From contig CAZSRS010000012.1 in assembly GCA_964609625.1 (NCBI GenBank), positions 35,937 to 99,936 of the forward strand: a stretch of 64,000 nucleotides of DNA, read 5' to 3'. The translations under genes and the position numbers were made by a program. Shown here piece by piece: positions 9,138 to 17,976 of this stretch (the stretch's first letter is position 1; every line of letters begins with the position of its first letter). This DNA comes from G963674665 sp964609625. Its GTDB lineage: Bacteria > Desulfobacterota > Desulfovibrionia > Desulfovibrionales > Desulfovibrionaceae. The notes below the pieces were generated by a model, which did not search any database, was not told where the DNA came from, and saw only the letters and a program-made list of their open reading frames with translations.

Positions 9138-9305
9138 GCAATGGTACTTAGCCTGGCGAAACAAGCGGGGACGCCGTTTCCTTTCAGGAAAAAATGATAT
9201 AGGTTGGCTGCAAATCCTCGATGCGGTGTGGGAGAACAGTGAACGCTGTCCCGGCGGACATGTGCAATGCAACCCCGGGGCACGATTCAGGCCGAGGGGA
9301 GAGAT

Positions 9306-12300
9306 ATGCCGATGCAACGGGTTTGCGCCTTCCGCCGCGGACGTACAGCGAATTGTTCGTTTTCATCCTGTTCATGTGACATACCCTTGCCGCGGTGTGT
9401 GCCGTGGCGTGCCTCCACCCGAAGGTTGTCGGGGGGGCTGTTGCTGTGCCTTATTTGGGCCGTGAGTTGCTGCTGTGCGACTCCTGCCACGGCCGCATCC
9501 CCTGAATCCCCCCCTGACTCCTTGGAAAAGGTGACTCTGCAACTACGCTGGTTCCATCAGTTCCAGTTCGCCGGATACTACGCGGCGCAGGCAAAGGGCT
9601 TTTACCGTGAGGCCGGCCTGGATGTGACCATTCTGGAACGTGATGCGCGGCAGGACCCGATGGAAAAAGTGCTCTCGGGTCAGGCTGACTTCGGTGTCAC
9701 CAATTCCGAGGTGTTGCTGCATGCCCTGCATGGCGAACCCTTGGTCGTGCTGGCAGCCATTTTTCAGCATTCGCCCCTTGTACTGGTGGCTCGTGAGGAG
9801 GCAGGCATCGCCACCCCCCATGACCTCATGGGTAAGCGGGTGAAAATGACGCTGTTGTCCCGCGATGTGGAGTTGCACGCAATGTTGTTGAGCGAGGGCG
9901 TCTCCATGGATCAGCTCGATTTAACCGACGGGGAAGTGGGTATCGAGGATTACCTCAACCCCGACATCGACGCCTTGAGCGGGTACGTGACCAACGAGCC
10001 CTATTATTATGAGCGTCAGGGCATAGGGTACCAGCTTGTCAGGCCACGGCAATACGGGATCGATTTTTACGGGGACTGCCTGTTCACTTCGGGAGCGCTG
10101 GCCACTGAACGTCCCGAGCTGGCGCAGGCCTTCGTGGCGGCGAGTCTCAAGGGCTGGGCGTATGCCATGGCCCATTCGGAGGAAATTATCGGCCTGATTC
10201 TCGAGGAATACGGCTCGAATAAGACACGGGAACACCTGCAGTTCGAAGCCGCCCGTCTGCGTGAACTGATACTGCCGGATCTCGTGGAAATGGGGCACAT
10301 GAATCCAGGACGCTGGCGGCACATCGGTGAAACATTTGCCAAGGTGCACCTTGTGAAGCCCGAGAGTCTTACCGAAGATTTTTTCAAAACGTTTCTCTTC
10401 GATTCCCGCACGGACATGGAGTCCGTGACCCTGCGCCGCTGGCTCTGGGTGTTGAGCGTCGCACTGCTCGTTGGAGGGGTGGTGACCCTGCTGCTGCTCT
10501 GGTTTCTGCGCCAACAGGCCCTCCACTTGGCCGAGCGCGAACGCAGCGAGAAGAAGCTGCGTGAAAGCGAGGAGCGTTTTCGGCTGGCCTTTCTGACCAG
10601 TCCGGATTCGATCAACATCAACAGGCTCTCCGACGGCATGTATCTGGACATCAACGAGGGATTCACCTCGATCATGGGGTATACCCCGAGCGAGGTCATC
10701 GGCAGGACGTCCATCGAGCTGAACATCTGGAAGAAGCCGGAAGATCGGCAGCGGCTGGTCAAAGGCCTGCTGGAATCGGGATGCGTGGAGAATCTCGAGG
10801 CGCGGTTCGTGGGCAAGGACGGCAAGGTCAGGACCGGTTTGATGTCGGCCAGGGTTTTGGAATTGCACGGGGAGAAGGTCATTTTGTCGGTGACCCGGGA
10901 CATCACCGAGCGCAAACAGGCAGAGGAAGCCCTGCTGCGTGCCAACGCCCGACTCAACGAAGCGCAGCGCATCGGTGGTATCGGCGACTGGAATTGGGAC
11001 CCCGAGACCGACACGGTGACCTGGTCCGAGAATCTTTACAGCATGTTCGGCCTGGATCCGGGGCAGCCACCTCCCAACTATGAGGGGCAGCTGGCCCTTT
11101 ACCATCCGGAAGATGCCGCCAAGCTGCGCGTGGCCGTGAGAAGGGCCCTGAAGAAAGGCGAGGCCTACGAACTGGAAATGGGGAGTACCAGACCTGATGG
11201 CAGGGAACTCAAGGTTCTTGTGCGTGGCGTGCCCCAGGTGGATGAGAAAGGCATGTTGCGGCGATTGGTTGGATCGGTGCTGGACGTCACGGAACGCAAG
11301 AAGGCCGAGGAGGCTTTGCTGGCCGCCAAGCTCGAGGCGGAAGCCGCGAGCAGGGCCAAGTCCGAGTTCCTGGCCAACATGAGCCATGAGATACGCACCC
11401 CTCTCAACGGCATCATGGGCATGTTGCAGCTTCTCAAGCTAGCCCCGCTCATGCCCGCGGAGATGGATTACGTGGAGACCTCCCTCAAGTCGTGCAGGCG
11501 TCTGACCATGCTTCTTGGAGATATCCTCGATCTCTCCAGGGTGGAGGCCGGAAAGCTGAAAATCGGTCATGAGCCCTTCGAACCACGCCTTGTCTTCGAT
11601 TCAGTCCAACAATTGTTTTCTCCCTCGGCCATGCAAAAAGGCCTTGAGTTCAGATGCCACCTCGATCCCGCCATTCCCGCACAACTGGCTGGCGATCCAG
11701 CCCGTTTACAGCAGATCCTTGGCAACTTGATCGGTAATGCGATCAAATTCACCCGAACAGGGCACGTGGAAGTGGAAGCATTTCGCCTTGCCTCGACCGA
11801 TCCCGAGCAACACAGAGTCCTGTTCACCATCACCGACACAGGCATCGGCATAGAGGACGACCAACTCAAGCATTTATTCGACGCCTTCACCCAGGGGGAG
11901 AGCAGCTACAAGCGTCAGTATCAAGGCGCGGGGCTGGGGCTCGCCATTTCGAAGCACTTGGTTTCCCTCATGGGGGGGAGCATGAGTGTAGTCAGCAAAC
12001 TGGGTTTCGGTACCACTTTTTTTGTGTGCATCCCCTTCCGGGCAGTGGATCGGTTGTCCGAATCCGATGCCGTTGCTGCGGAAGAACCGGTCATCAAAGG
12101 CCTGCGGGTGCTGTTGGCCGACGACGACGAGGTTACACGCTTCAGCACTTCCAAGATGCTGGAATTCGCCGGGTATGAGGTACGGACCGTGGAAAACGGC
12201 GAGCAGGCCCTGGCAGCGTTGCGTGAAGGCCATTACGATCTGGTGCTCATGGACATACAGATGCCTGTCCTGGACGGTGTCGCGGCAACCAGGGCCGTCA

Positions 12301-12488
12301 GGCAGGGAAAAGCGGGCAACAACTCCAGGAAATTGCCCATAGTGGCCTTGACGGCCTATGCCATGAGCGGTGACAGGGAGCGTTTTCTCGATGCCGGCAT
12401 GGACGACTATCTCGCCAAGCCAGTGGAGATCGAAGAGCTCAAAAAAGTACTGGGCAGGGTGACTACCGATGCCACACCGCAGGGATGA
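9306..12488 (+). CDS. Hybrid histidine kinase with THI5/NMT1-like periplasmic sensor
   Basis: About 1060 residues. Order: signal/anchor near residues 45-65; NMT1/THI5-like binding domain (about 75-330, starting VTLQLRWFHQFQFAGYYAAQ with the GQADFGVTNSE stretch); transmembrane helix around 377-399; two PAS domains (about 420-545 and 548-670); HisKA with MSHEIRTPLNG (His about 693); HATPase with the LGLAIS box; and a receiver with LMDIQMPVLDG (Asp about 982). THI5/NMT1 folds bind pyrimidines, taurine and similar small molecules, so the ligand is likely of that sort, but this is inference. ATG at 9306 has SD GGGGAG; the upstream ATG at 9267 does not. No HPt or separate regulator gene is adjacent. 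Confidence 0.9.
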   Translation: MPMQRVCAFRRGRTANCSFSSCSCDIPLPRCVPWRASTRRLSGGLLLCLIWAVSCCCATPATAASPESPPDSLEKVTLQLRWFHQFQFAGYYAAQAKGFYREAGLDVTILERDARQDPMEKVLSGQADFGVTNSEVLLHALHGEPLVVLAAIFQHSPLVLVAREEAGIATPHDLMGKRVKMTLLSRDVELHAMLLSEGVSMDQLDLTDGEVGIEDYLNPDIDALSGYVTNEPYYYERQGIGYQLVRPRQYGIDFYGDCLFTSGALATERPELAQAFVAASLKGWAYAMAHSEEIIGLILEEYGSNKTREHLQFEAARLRELILPDLVEMGHMNPGRWRHIGETFAKVHLVKPESLTEDFFKTFLFDSRTDMESVTLRRWLWVLSVALLVGGVVTLLLLWFLRQQALHLAERERSEKKLRESEERFRLAFLTSPDSININRLSDGMYLDINEGFTSIMGYTPSEVIGRTSIELNIWKKPEDRQRLVKGLLESGCVENLEARFVGKDGKVRTGLMSARVLELHGEKVILSVTRDITERKQAEEALLRANARLNEAQRIGGIGDWNWDPETDTVTWSENLYSMFGLDPGQPPPNYEGQLALYHPEDAAKLRVAVRRALKKGEAYELEMGSTRPDGRELKVLVRGVPQVDEKGMLRRLVGSVLDVTERKKAEEALLAAKLEAEAASRAKSEFLANMSHEIRTPLNGIMGMLQLLKLAPLMPAEMDYVETSLKSCRRLTMLLGDILDLSRVEAGKLKIGHEPFEPRLVFDSVQQLFSPSAMQKGLEFRCHLDPAIPAQLAGDPARLQQILGNLIGNAIKFTRTGHVEVEAFRLASTDPEQHRVLFTITDTGIGIEDDQLKHLFDAFTQGESSYKRQYQGAGLGLAISKHLVSLMGGSMSVVSKLGFGTTFFVCIPFRAVDRLSESDAVAAEEPVIKGLRVLLADDDEVTRFSTSKMLEFAGYEVRTVENGEQALAALREGHYDLVLMDIQMPVLDGVAATRAVRQGKAGNNSRKLPIVALTAYAMSGDRERFLDAGMDDYLAKPVEIEELKKVLGRVTTDATPQG

Positions 12489-12516
12489 CCATGGGAAGCG
12501 GAGGCCTCGGTACTGC

Positions 12517-14766
12517 TTATGAGCTGTCTTCCGGGAGAATCATCACCAGCACGTCGTCTATTTCCGAAAGCTTCCGCACGGTGACGGGATCGTCCTTGCC
12601 TCCGGTGATGAACATGGTGCCGCAGAATTTTTTTGAAAAATGCTCATGCAGTTCTTCGGGCCTGATGTATCGGAGTTTGCCGGACGAGATCATGAGCATG
12701 TTGCCATGCCCCTTGGGGTTGGGAACCAGAATGCACTTGCGGCCCAGGATCCTCCCACCTCTGAGCAGGCCGACGACGGTCTGCATCAGCTGGTTTTCGT
12801 CCACCGGCTTGGGCAAGGCAACATCGCCCCCTGCTGTGGTGCGGTAGGGATACGCCGAAAGCACGATGACGGGGATGTCCTTGGTCACGGGGTTTTCCCG
12901 CAGTCTACGGATGGCCTCGCGGCCGTCGATGCCTGGCATCATGAGGTCCATGATGATGCAGCTGGGCAGGAGTTCCTCAGCCACGTGCAGTGCGGTCAAG
13001 CCGTCTGCCACGGTAACGATGCGGAACCCCTCGTCCACGAAGAGCTGCTCAAGGTATTCCCGAATGCCGGGGCTGTCGTCCACCGCCAGGATCAGGGGCG
13101 TTTCGCCACCTTCCTCGGGACAGGCAACGGTGAGCAACAGGTCGTCTTCCTTGTCTCGGATGGGCTTGGACGCGGGAATGCGAAATTTGAAGGCGCTGCC
13201 CTTGTCCGGCTCGGATTCGACCCAGATGCGCCCCTGGTAGTGTTCGACGATTTCCTTGCAGATGGCCAGACCGAGTCCGGTGCCTTCCATGGGGGTGCCT
13301 TCGCCGCGTTTTTCCAGCTGATGGAACTTGTCGAATAGCTTGGTGAGTTCCTGGGGTGGGATGCCCCTGCCCGTGTCGATCACTCGTACTTCCACGAATT
13401 CATCGTCGATGTTGGCGGCTTCCACGGTGACCGAGCCCGTGTCCGTGAACTTGGCGGCGTTGTGCAAGAGGTTGATCATCACCTGCAGCATGCGGTCCAT
13501 GTCCACGAAGACCAGCGGGAGTCGGTCCGGGACATTGGACTTGAGCACCACGTCGGGTTTTTTGTCGAATTGGGCGCGTACGGCGTGACAGGCGTGGAGC
13601 ACGAAATCAGAGACAGGAATGAGTTTGTCGCGCCAGTCGATCTTGCCCGCCTCGATTTTGGTGAGGTCCAGGAAGTCGTTGATCAGCCGCGTCATCCGCT
13701 CGCCTTCCTGGCTCATCACCTCCAGGTTTTTGATGATCCGCTTGCTGTATTTCTCCAGCGTGGGGTCATTCAGGGCGAGGTCGGAGAAGCGCTCGGAAAA
13801 GACTCGGCCGGTGATTTTGGCGAAGCCCACCAGGGAGGTGAGAGGGGTTCTGAGTTCATGGGAGACGGAGGTCAGGAAGGAGGATTTGATTTCATCGAGG
13901 TGCCGGAGTTGCTGGTTGGAGTATTCCAGTTCCTCGTTTTTCCGCACGAGCTGCCTGGTGCGCTTGCGCACCATGAATTCCAACTGGGCGTACCGTTTGA
14001 TCAGCGAAGCCACCATGTCGGTCTGGGTGATGATTCCCTGTACCGTGTCGTTTTCGTCCACCACGGCCAAGTGCCTGACGCGGAGTTCGTCCATTTGGGC
14101 GACGGCCTCGAAGGCGTAGCGTTCCGGCCGAACAGTCTTTACAGGAGAACTCATGACTTCGGCCACGAGCATACCACCCGCGCCATGCTCGGCGACCATG
14201 ATTCGGGTAACGTCACGTTCGGTGACGATGCCCACTGCCTTGTCGCTCGCATCCAACACCAGAACGCAGCTCACGAACTTATCGACCATGATACGCAGGG
14301 CTTCGCGGATGGTAGTCTCGGGATTCACCGTGACCACTTTCCTGGTCATGACGTCTCCCACGGTCTTGACTTCGGCGAGGTACTCCTCGCCCAGGCGGTG
14401 CATCAGGTCAGTGAAGGTCTTGATGCCGACGGCCTTGCCCTTTTCGTTGAGGATGACCAGGTGCCGGATGCCCTTGCCGCTCATCAAGGAAAAGGCCGCG
14501 AAGAGATCCTCGCGCTCGCTGATGGTCACCACGTTACCGCTCATGACGTCGCGGACCAGGTAGTCTTCTACGGCCATGCCACTGCGGTCCAGGAACCGCG
14601 CCAGGTCGCGTTCGGTGAGTATGCCCACGGGGGTGTCCCCGCGGGTGACCAGCAGGCAGGAGATGTTTTGTCGCCGCATGAGTTTCGCGGCATCGGCAAG
14701 CGGCATGTCCGGTGGAGACGTGATCACGTGTGTGGGCATTATTCTTCTCGGTAGTTCTTCTGACAT
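12517..14766 (-). CDS. CBS-domain histidine kinase with receiver
   Basis: 749 residues, no membrane segment. Two CBS pairs make up the N-terminal 255 residues (repeated ITERDL, VTERDVT and IITQTDM ends with VMSGNVVTIS, VMTRKVVTVN and VMSSPVKTVR starts). A coiled coil follows, then HisKA with SVSHELRTPLTSL (His about 303), a HATPase domain (TGLGLAICKEIVEHY), a receiver with CIIMDLMMPGIDG (Asp about 606), and a C-terminal region of about 70 residues I do not recognise. CBS pairs usually bind adenine nucleotides, so this may be an intracellular energy sensor (inference). The frame runs to 15012, but M14766 fits the CBS start. It is convergent with the upstream kinase. Confidence 0.88.
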   Translation of the reverse strand: MSEELPRRIMPTHVITSPPDMPLADAAKLMRRQNISCLLVTRGDTPVGILTERDLARFLDRSGMAVEDYLVRDVMSGNVVTISEREDLFAAFSLMSGKGIRHLVILNEKGKAVGIKTFTDLMHRLGEEYLAEVKTVGDVMTRKVVTVNPETTIREALRIMVDKFVSCVLVLDASDKAVGIVTERDVTRIMVAEHGAGGMLVAEVMSSPVKTVRPERYAFEAVAQMDELRVRHLAVVDENDTVQGIITQTDMVASLIKRYAQLEFMVRKRTRQLVRKNEELEYSNQQLRHLDEIKSSFLTSVSHELRTPLTSLVGFAKITGRVFSERFSDLALNDPTLEKYSKRIIKNLEVMSQEGERMTRLINDFLDLTKIEAGKIDWRDKLIPVSDFVLHACHAVRAQFDKKPDVVLKSNVPDRLPLVFVDMDRMLQVMINLLHNAAKFTDTGSVTVEAANIDDEFVEVRVIDTGRGIPPQELTKLFDKFHQLEKRGEGTPMEGTGLGLAICKEIVEHYQGRIWVESEPDKGSAFKFRIPASKPIRDKEDDLLLTVACPEEGGETPLILAVDDSPGIREYLEQLFVDEGFRIVTVADGLTALHVAEELLPSCIIMDLMMPGIDGREAIRRLRENPVTKDIPVIVLSAYPYRTTAGGDVALPKPVDENQLMQTVVGLLRGGRILGRKCILVPNPKGHGNMLMISSGKLRYIRPEELHEHFSKKFCGTMFITGGKDDPVTVRKLSEIDDVLVMILPEDSS

Positions 14767-15159
14767 GACTGCTGACACCCTGGCAATGTGGAGGTTGTCT
14801 GCAAGTGTCGCCCGAAGACGACATCGTAGTGTAACTTTTGTGGAGCCGATGGGCAAAGGAAACTTTGGCCTGGGAGATGGCGCCGTTGCGCTTCCCAATG
14901 GGGCGGCTTCAAACCTGGATGCAAGTTTCATCGGCCCCTGCGTACAAGAGCGGACGAGTCCCGGTATCCCGGTTTCCAGGCGTCCCAGAGGGGCGAGGCA
15001 CATCCACTCCACCCTCGGGATGGGTGACGGAAGCAGCGTTCGGGCACCGTAAGGACAGGCCGCACGAACAGCTGCAATCCATCCCGACGTATTCTTCCTG
15101 GCCTGCTAGGCGACTTTGGAGTACTGTTCACTCCATAGCCCAGAAACATGGAGAGGGAC
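14767..15159. other. Divergent intergenic region between the CBS kinase and cooA
   Basis: Nearly 400 bases without a supported gene, between two outward-facing genes, so it should contain both promoters. A short inverted repeat GGAGT-N7-ACTCC lies 40 nt before cooA, near 15118-15134. Two TGTCG/CGACA half-sites near 14806-14823 are spaced by 8 rather than 6 bases. No clear -35/-10 pair could be assigned. Confidence 0.4.
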
Positions 15160-15819
15160 ATGAAAACCAGGCTCATGGGCATCAATCTCCTGGAGCAATT
15201 GGAGCGGCCGGACCTGGCCGGTCTGCTCAAGGAGTTCATGACGCGCTCGCATCCCAAGGGCGCCATGGTCTTCGCACCCAACTACCGGGAGAACCTCGTG
15301 TTCATCATCACCAAGGGGCAGGCACGGCTTTTCCTGGCCTATGGCGAAAAGGAATTCACCCTCTCCATCCTGGCGCCGGGCGATGTCTATTCCACCCACA
15401 CACCGGCCTATGTCCAGGCCCTCGAGGATTTGACGCTTCTCGTCATGCCCACGGAACGTTTCGGTGAGCTGCTAACCCGCCACCCGGAACTGACCAGAAC
15501 CATGGTCCTGGTCCTGGGGGACATCCTGCAAAGTTCCCTGGGCATCATCCACTCCCTGGTGTTCAAGGACATTCCCCGCCGCATCGCCGAGTTTCTGTAC
15601 GTGTCGGCCTGCGAGCATGGAGAACGAGCCGGCTCGGGACGCCGCATCCACCTGGACGTGACCACGGAGCAGTTGGCCAATATCGTCGGCTCCACCCGTC
15701 AAAGCGTGTCAGAGGCCTTGACCCGCTTCGAGCGCGACGGCCTGGTCCTGCGCGAAGCCCGGGGCGTGTACCGCATTCCCGATCTCTGCGCCCTGGAGGC
15801 CTTTGCCGCCGAGGAATGA
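15160..15819 (+). CDS. cooA: CooA-like CRP/FNR-family CO-responsive regulator
   Basis: 219 residues: cyclic-nucleotide-type beta-roll sensor (about 1-115), long dimer helix, and winged HTH (TEQLANIVGSTRQSVSEALTRF). The sensor segment TLSILAPGDVYSTHTPAYVQALED closely resembles remembered CooA proteins. The heme-ligand His is present (about residue 80), but the Cys two residues before it, a ligand of ferric heme in Rhodospirillum CooA, is Ser. ATG at 15160 has SD GGAGAGG; an in-frame ATG 12 nt upstream has none. With this start residue 2 is Lys, not the Pro that ligates heme in Rhodospirillum. Placement directly before cooS supports control of CO oxidation. Confidence 0.82.
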   Translation: MKTRLMGINLLEQLERPDLAGLLKEFMTRSHPKGAMVFAPNYRENLVFIITKGQARLFLAYGEKEFTLSILAPGDVYSTHTPAYVQALEDLTLLVMPTERFGELLTRHPELTRTMVLVLGDILQSSLGIIHSLVFKDIPRRIAEFLYVSACEHGERAGSGRRIHLDVTTEQLANIVGSTRQSVSEALTRFERDGLVLREARGVYRIPDLCALEAFAAEE

Positions 15820-15863
15820 GCCGGGACCACCCACAGTCTGAAGGAGCACCTGCATCCCTCGTT

Positions 15864-15879
15864 TGTCGGGTATCCGACA
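15864..15879. promoter_or_regulatory. Predicted CooA operator upstream of cooS
   Basis: Perfect 16-bp palindrome TGTCGGGTATCCGACA, i.e. TGTCG-N6-CGACA, the CRP-family half-site pattern remembered for CooA (TGTCA-N6-CGACA). Its centre is 41-42 bp upstream of a start point that would follow the -10-like TATGTT at 15901-15906, the geometry of class II CRP activation. Confidence 0.7.
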
Positions 15880-15900
15880 GACGCGGTCCGTCTTTCCTGG

Positions 15901-15906
15901 TATGTT
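15901..15906 (+). promoter_or_regulatory. Putative cooS -10 element
   Basis: TATGTT placed so that transcription would start near 15913. No good -35 is needed if CooA binds at -41.5. The resulting leader of about 80 nt contains an 8-bp hairpin (TCCCGCGG at 15923-15930 with CCGCGGGA at 15940-15947). Confidence 0.45.
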
Positions 15907-15992
15907 GCCGGAAGTAGCAGTCTCCCGCGGTATCGACAGCCGCGGGAATTCGAGCGGGTCGATCCAGCAACATTCCAAAGGGAGGAGATGGC

Positions 15993-17882
15993 ATGACAGA
16001 GAAACTACCCCCCAAGCCCGAGGACCTGTCCATTTGGCCGGATGCGCAAAGAATGATTGAAAAGGCCAGGCGGGACGGTGTGGAAACCGTCTGGGACCGA
16101 CTGGAGGAGCAGAGCGCCCATTGCCGGTTTTGTAGCAAGGGGCTGACCTGTCAGAAATGCGTCATGGGGCCCTGCAGGATCACGCCGGACAAGTCCAAAC
16201 GCCACCGTGGCGTCTGCGGTGCCGACGCCGACCTTACCGTGGCGCGCAACTTCGGCCGCTTTGTCTGCGCGGGCGCGGCTTCGCACTCGGACCATGGCCG
16301 CGACCTGGTGGAGACGTTGTTGGCTATCGGCGAAGGCAAGACCACGGACTACACCATCCGCGACCCCGAGAAGCTGCGCCGCATCGCCGCGGAGATCGGC
16401 CTGGAAGTGGGCGGAAAGGACGACAAGGCCCTGGCCCTGGAATTGGCCCAGGCCTTTATCGACGACTTCGGTTTCCGCACGGAGACCGTCTCCTTTCTCT
16501 GTCGCGTGCCGGAGAAACGTCGGCAACTCTGGGAAAAGCTTGGCATCACCCCACGCGGCGTGGACCGCGACGTGGTGGAAATGATGCACCGCACGCACAT
16601 GGGCGTGGATTCGGACCCGGTCAGCCTCTGTCTGCACGCGGCGCGAGTGTCCCTCACGGACGGATGGGGCGGTTCCATGATCGCCACCGAGCTTTCGGAC
16701 ATCATCTTCGGCACTCCCAAGCCTTCGACCGCCAAGGTCAACCTGGGCGTGCTCAAGAAGGACGAAGTCAATGTGGTGGTGCACGGCCACAGTCCCATCG
16801 TCTCGGAGATGATCCTCGCCGCGGCGCGCTCCCCTGAAATGCTCGAAAAGGCCAAGGCCGCCGGCGCCAAGGGCATCAACGTGGCCGGTCTGTGCTGCAC
16901 CGGCAACGAGCTACTCATGCGTCAGGGCATTCCCATGGCCGGCAACCACCTGATGACCGAGCTGGCCCTGGTCACCGGCGCGGTGGACCTGCTGGTGGTG
17001 GACTATCAGTGCATCATGCCCGCGTTGACCACCGTGGCATCCTGCTATCAGACGCGTTTCGTCTCCACCTCTGACAAGGCCAGATTCGTGGGTGGCACGC
17101 ATGTGGAGTTCAACTACAAGAACGCCAAACAAAAGGCCCTGGAAGTCGTGGCCTCGGCTGTCGAGGCCTTCACCGAGCGCGATCAGTCGCGGGTGGAGAT
17201 CCCCTGCGAGCCCGTGGAGCTGATGACCGGTTTCTCCAATGAGGCCATCCTCGGTGCTCTGGGCGGTACCCCCGGCCCTCTGCTCGATGCCGTGAAGGCC
17301 GGCCACGTCCGTGGTGCCGTGGGCATCGTGGGATGCAACAACCCCAAGCTGAAGCACGATTACGTGCACACCAACCTCTGTCGGGAGCTGATCAAACGCG
17401 ACGTGCTGGTGCTGGTGACCGGCTGTGCCACCGTGGCCATGGGCAAGGCCGGCCTCATGATGCCGGCCGCGGCCAATGAAGCCGGCCCCGGATTGCGGGC
17501 CGTGTGCGAATCCTTGGGTATACCGCCGGTGTTGCACGTGGGCAGCTGCGTGGACAACTCGCGGATCATCCACCTCTGCGCCGTGCTGGCCAACGCCCTG
17601 GGCGTGGACATGTCCGACCTGCCCGTTGCCGCCAGCGCGCCTGAGTGGTACTCGGAAAAGGCGGCGGCCATAGGCCTGTACGCGGTGTCCAGCGGTATCT
17701 ACACCCATCTGGGACTGCCCCCGCACATCACGGGCAGCCCGTTGGTCACCAACTTGGCCCTGGGCGGACTCAACGACGTGGTGGGCGCCTGCTTCGGCGT
17801 TGAGGCAGACCCATTCAAGGCGGCGGACGCCATCGATCAGCACATCTCCGCCAAACGCACGGCCCTGGGCCTGACGCCGTAA
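15993..17882 (+). CDS. cooS: Anaerobic carbon monoxide dehydrogenase catalytic subunit (CooS)
   Basis: A 629-residue Ni-Fe-S CO dehydrogenase, interconverting CO and CO2. N-terminal cysteines 44, 47, 53, 56 and 61 fit the D- and B-clusters. The D-cluster motif is CX2C (CRFC), as remembered for the Desulfovibrio vulgaris enzyme, instead of CX7C. C-cluster ligands are visible: VVHGHSPIV (His), AGLCCTGNE, DYQCIMPAL, VGCNNPK, TGCATVAMGK and HVGSCVDNSR. The start has SD GGGAGGAG. No acetyl-CoA synthase, CooF or energy-converting hydrogenase gene is in the window, so its electron acceptor is encoded elsewhere. Full length, no damage seen. Confidence 0.96.
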   Translation: MTEKLPPKPEDLSIWPDAQRMIEKARRDGVETVWDRLEEQSAHCRFCSKGLTCQKCVMGPCRITPDKSKRHRGVCGADADLTVARNFGRFVCAGAASHSDHGRDLVETLLAIGEGKTTDYTIRDPEKLRRIAAEIGLEVGGKDDKALALELAQAFIDDFGFRTETVSFLCRVPEKRRQLWEKLGITPRGVDRDVVEMMHRTHMGVDSDPVSLCLHAARVSLTDGWGGSMIATELSDIIFGTPKPSTAKVNLGVLKKDEVNVVVHGHSPIVSEMILAAARSPEMLEKAKAAGAKGINVAGLCCTGNELLMRQGIPMAGNHLMTELALVTGAVDLLVVDYQCIMPALTTVASCYQTRFVSTSDKARFVGGTHVEFNYKNAKQKALEVVASAVEAFTERDQSRVEIPCEPVELMTGFSNEAILGALGGTPGPLLDAVKAGHVRGAVGIVGCNNPKLKHDYVHTNLCRELIKRDVLVLVTGCATVAMGKAGLMMPAAANEAGPGLRAVCESLGIPPVLHVGSCVDNSRIIHLCAVLANALGVDMSDLPVAASAPEWYSEKAAAIGLYAVSSGIYTHLGLPPHITGSPLVTNLALGGLNDVVGACFGVEADPFKAADAIDQHISAKRTALGLTP

Positions 17883-17930
17883 CCCCGGGCGCATGGCCGC
17901 TGCCGACGCCTGAAATGTGAGATCGATTCC

Positions 17931-17956
17931 GGAGGGAGCCTGTCGGCTCCCTCCGC
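17931..17956 (+). terminator. Strong hairpin between cooS and cooC
   Basis: An 11-bp perfect stem (CGGAGGGAGCC, loop TGTC, GGCTCCCTCCG) lies 48 nt after the cooS stop and 20 nt before the cooC start, followed by CTTTCC rather than a full U-tract. It may be a partial terminator or a 3'-end stabiliser that lowers cooC relative to cooS. Confidence 0.5.
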
Positions 17957-17976
17957 TTTCCGCACCGGAGGAACGC

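Noticed and set aside
9921..11387. 488-residue minus-strand open frame
   Set aside because: Antisense to the THI5-type kinase gene whose domains are clear; no motif of its own.
14806..14823. Second CooA-type palindrome upstream of cooA
   Set aside because: Half-sites TGTCG and CGACA are 8 bases apart instead of 6, and the site lies over 300 nt from the cooA start.
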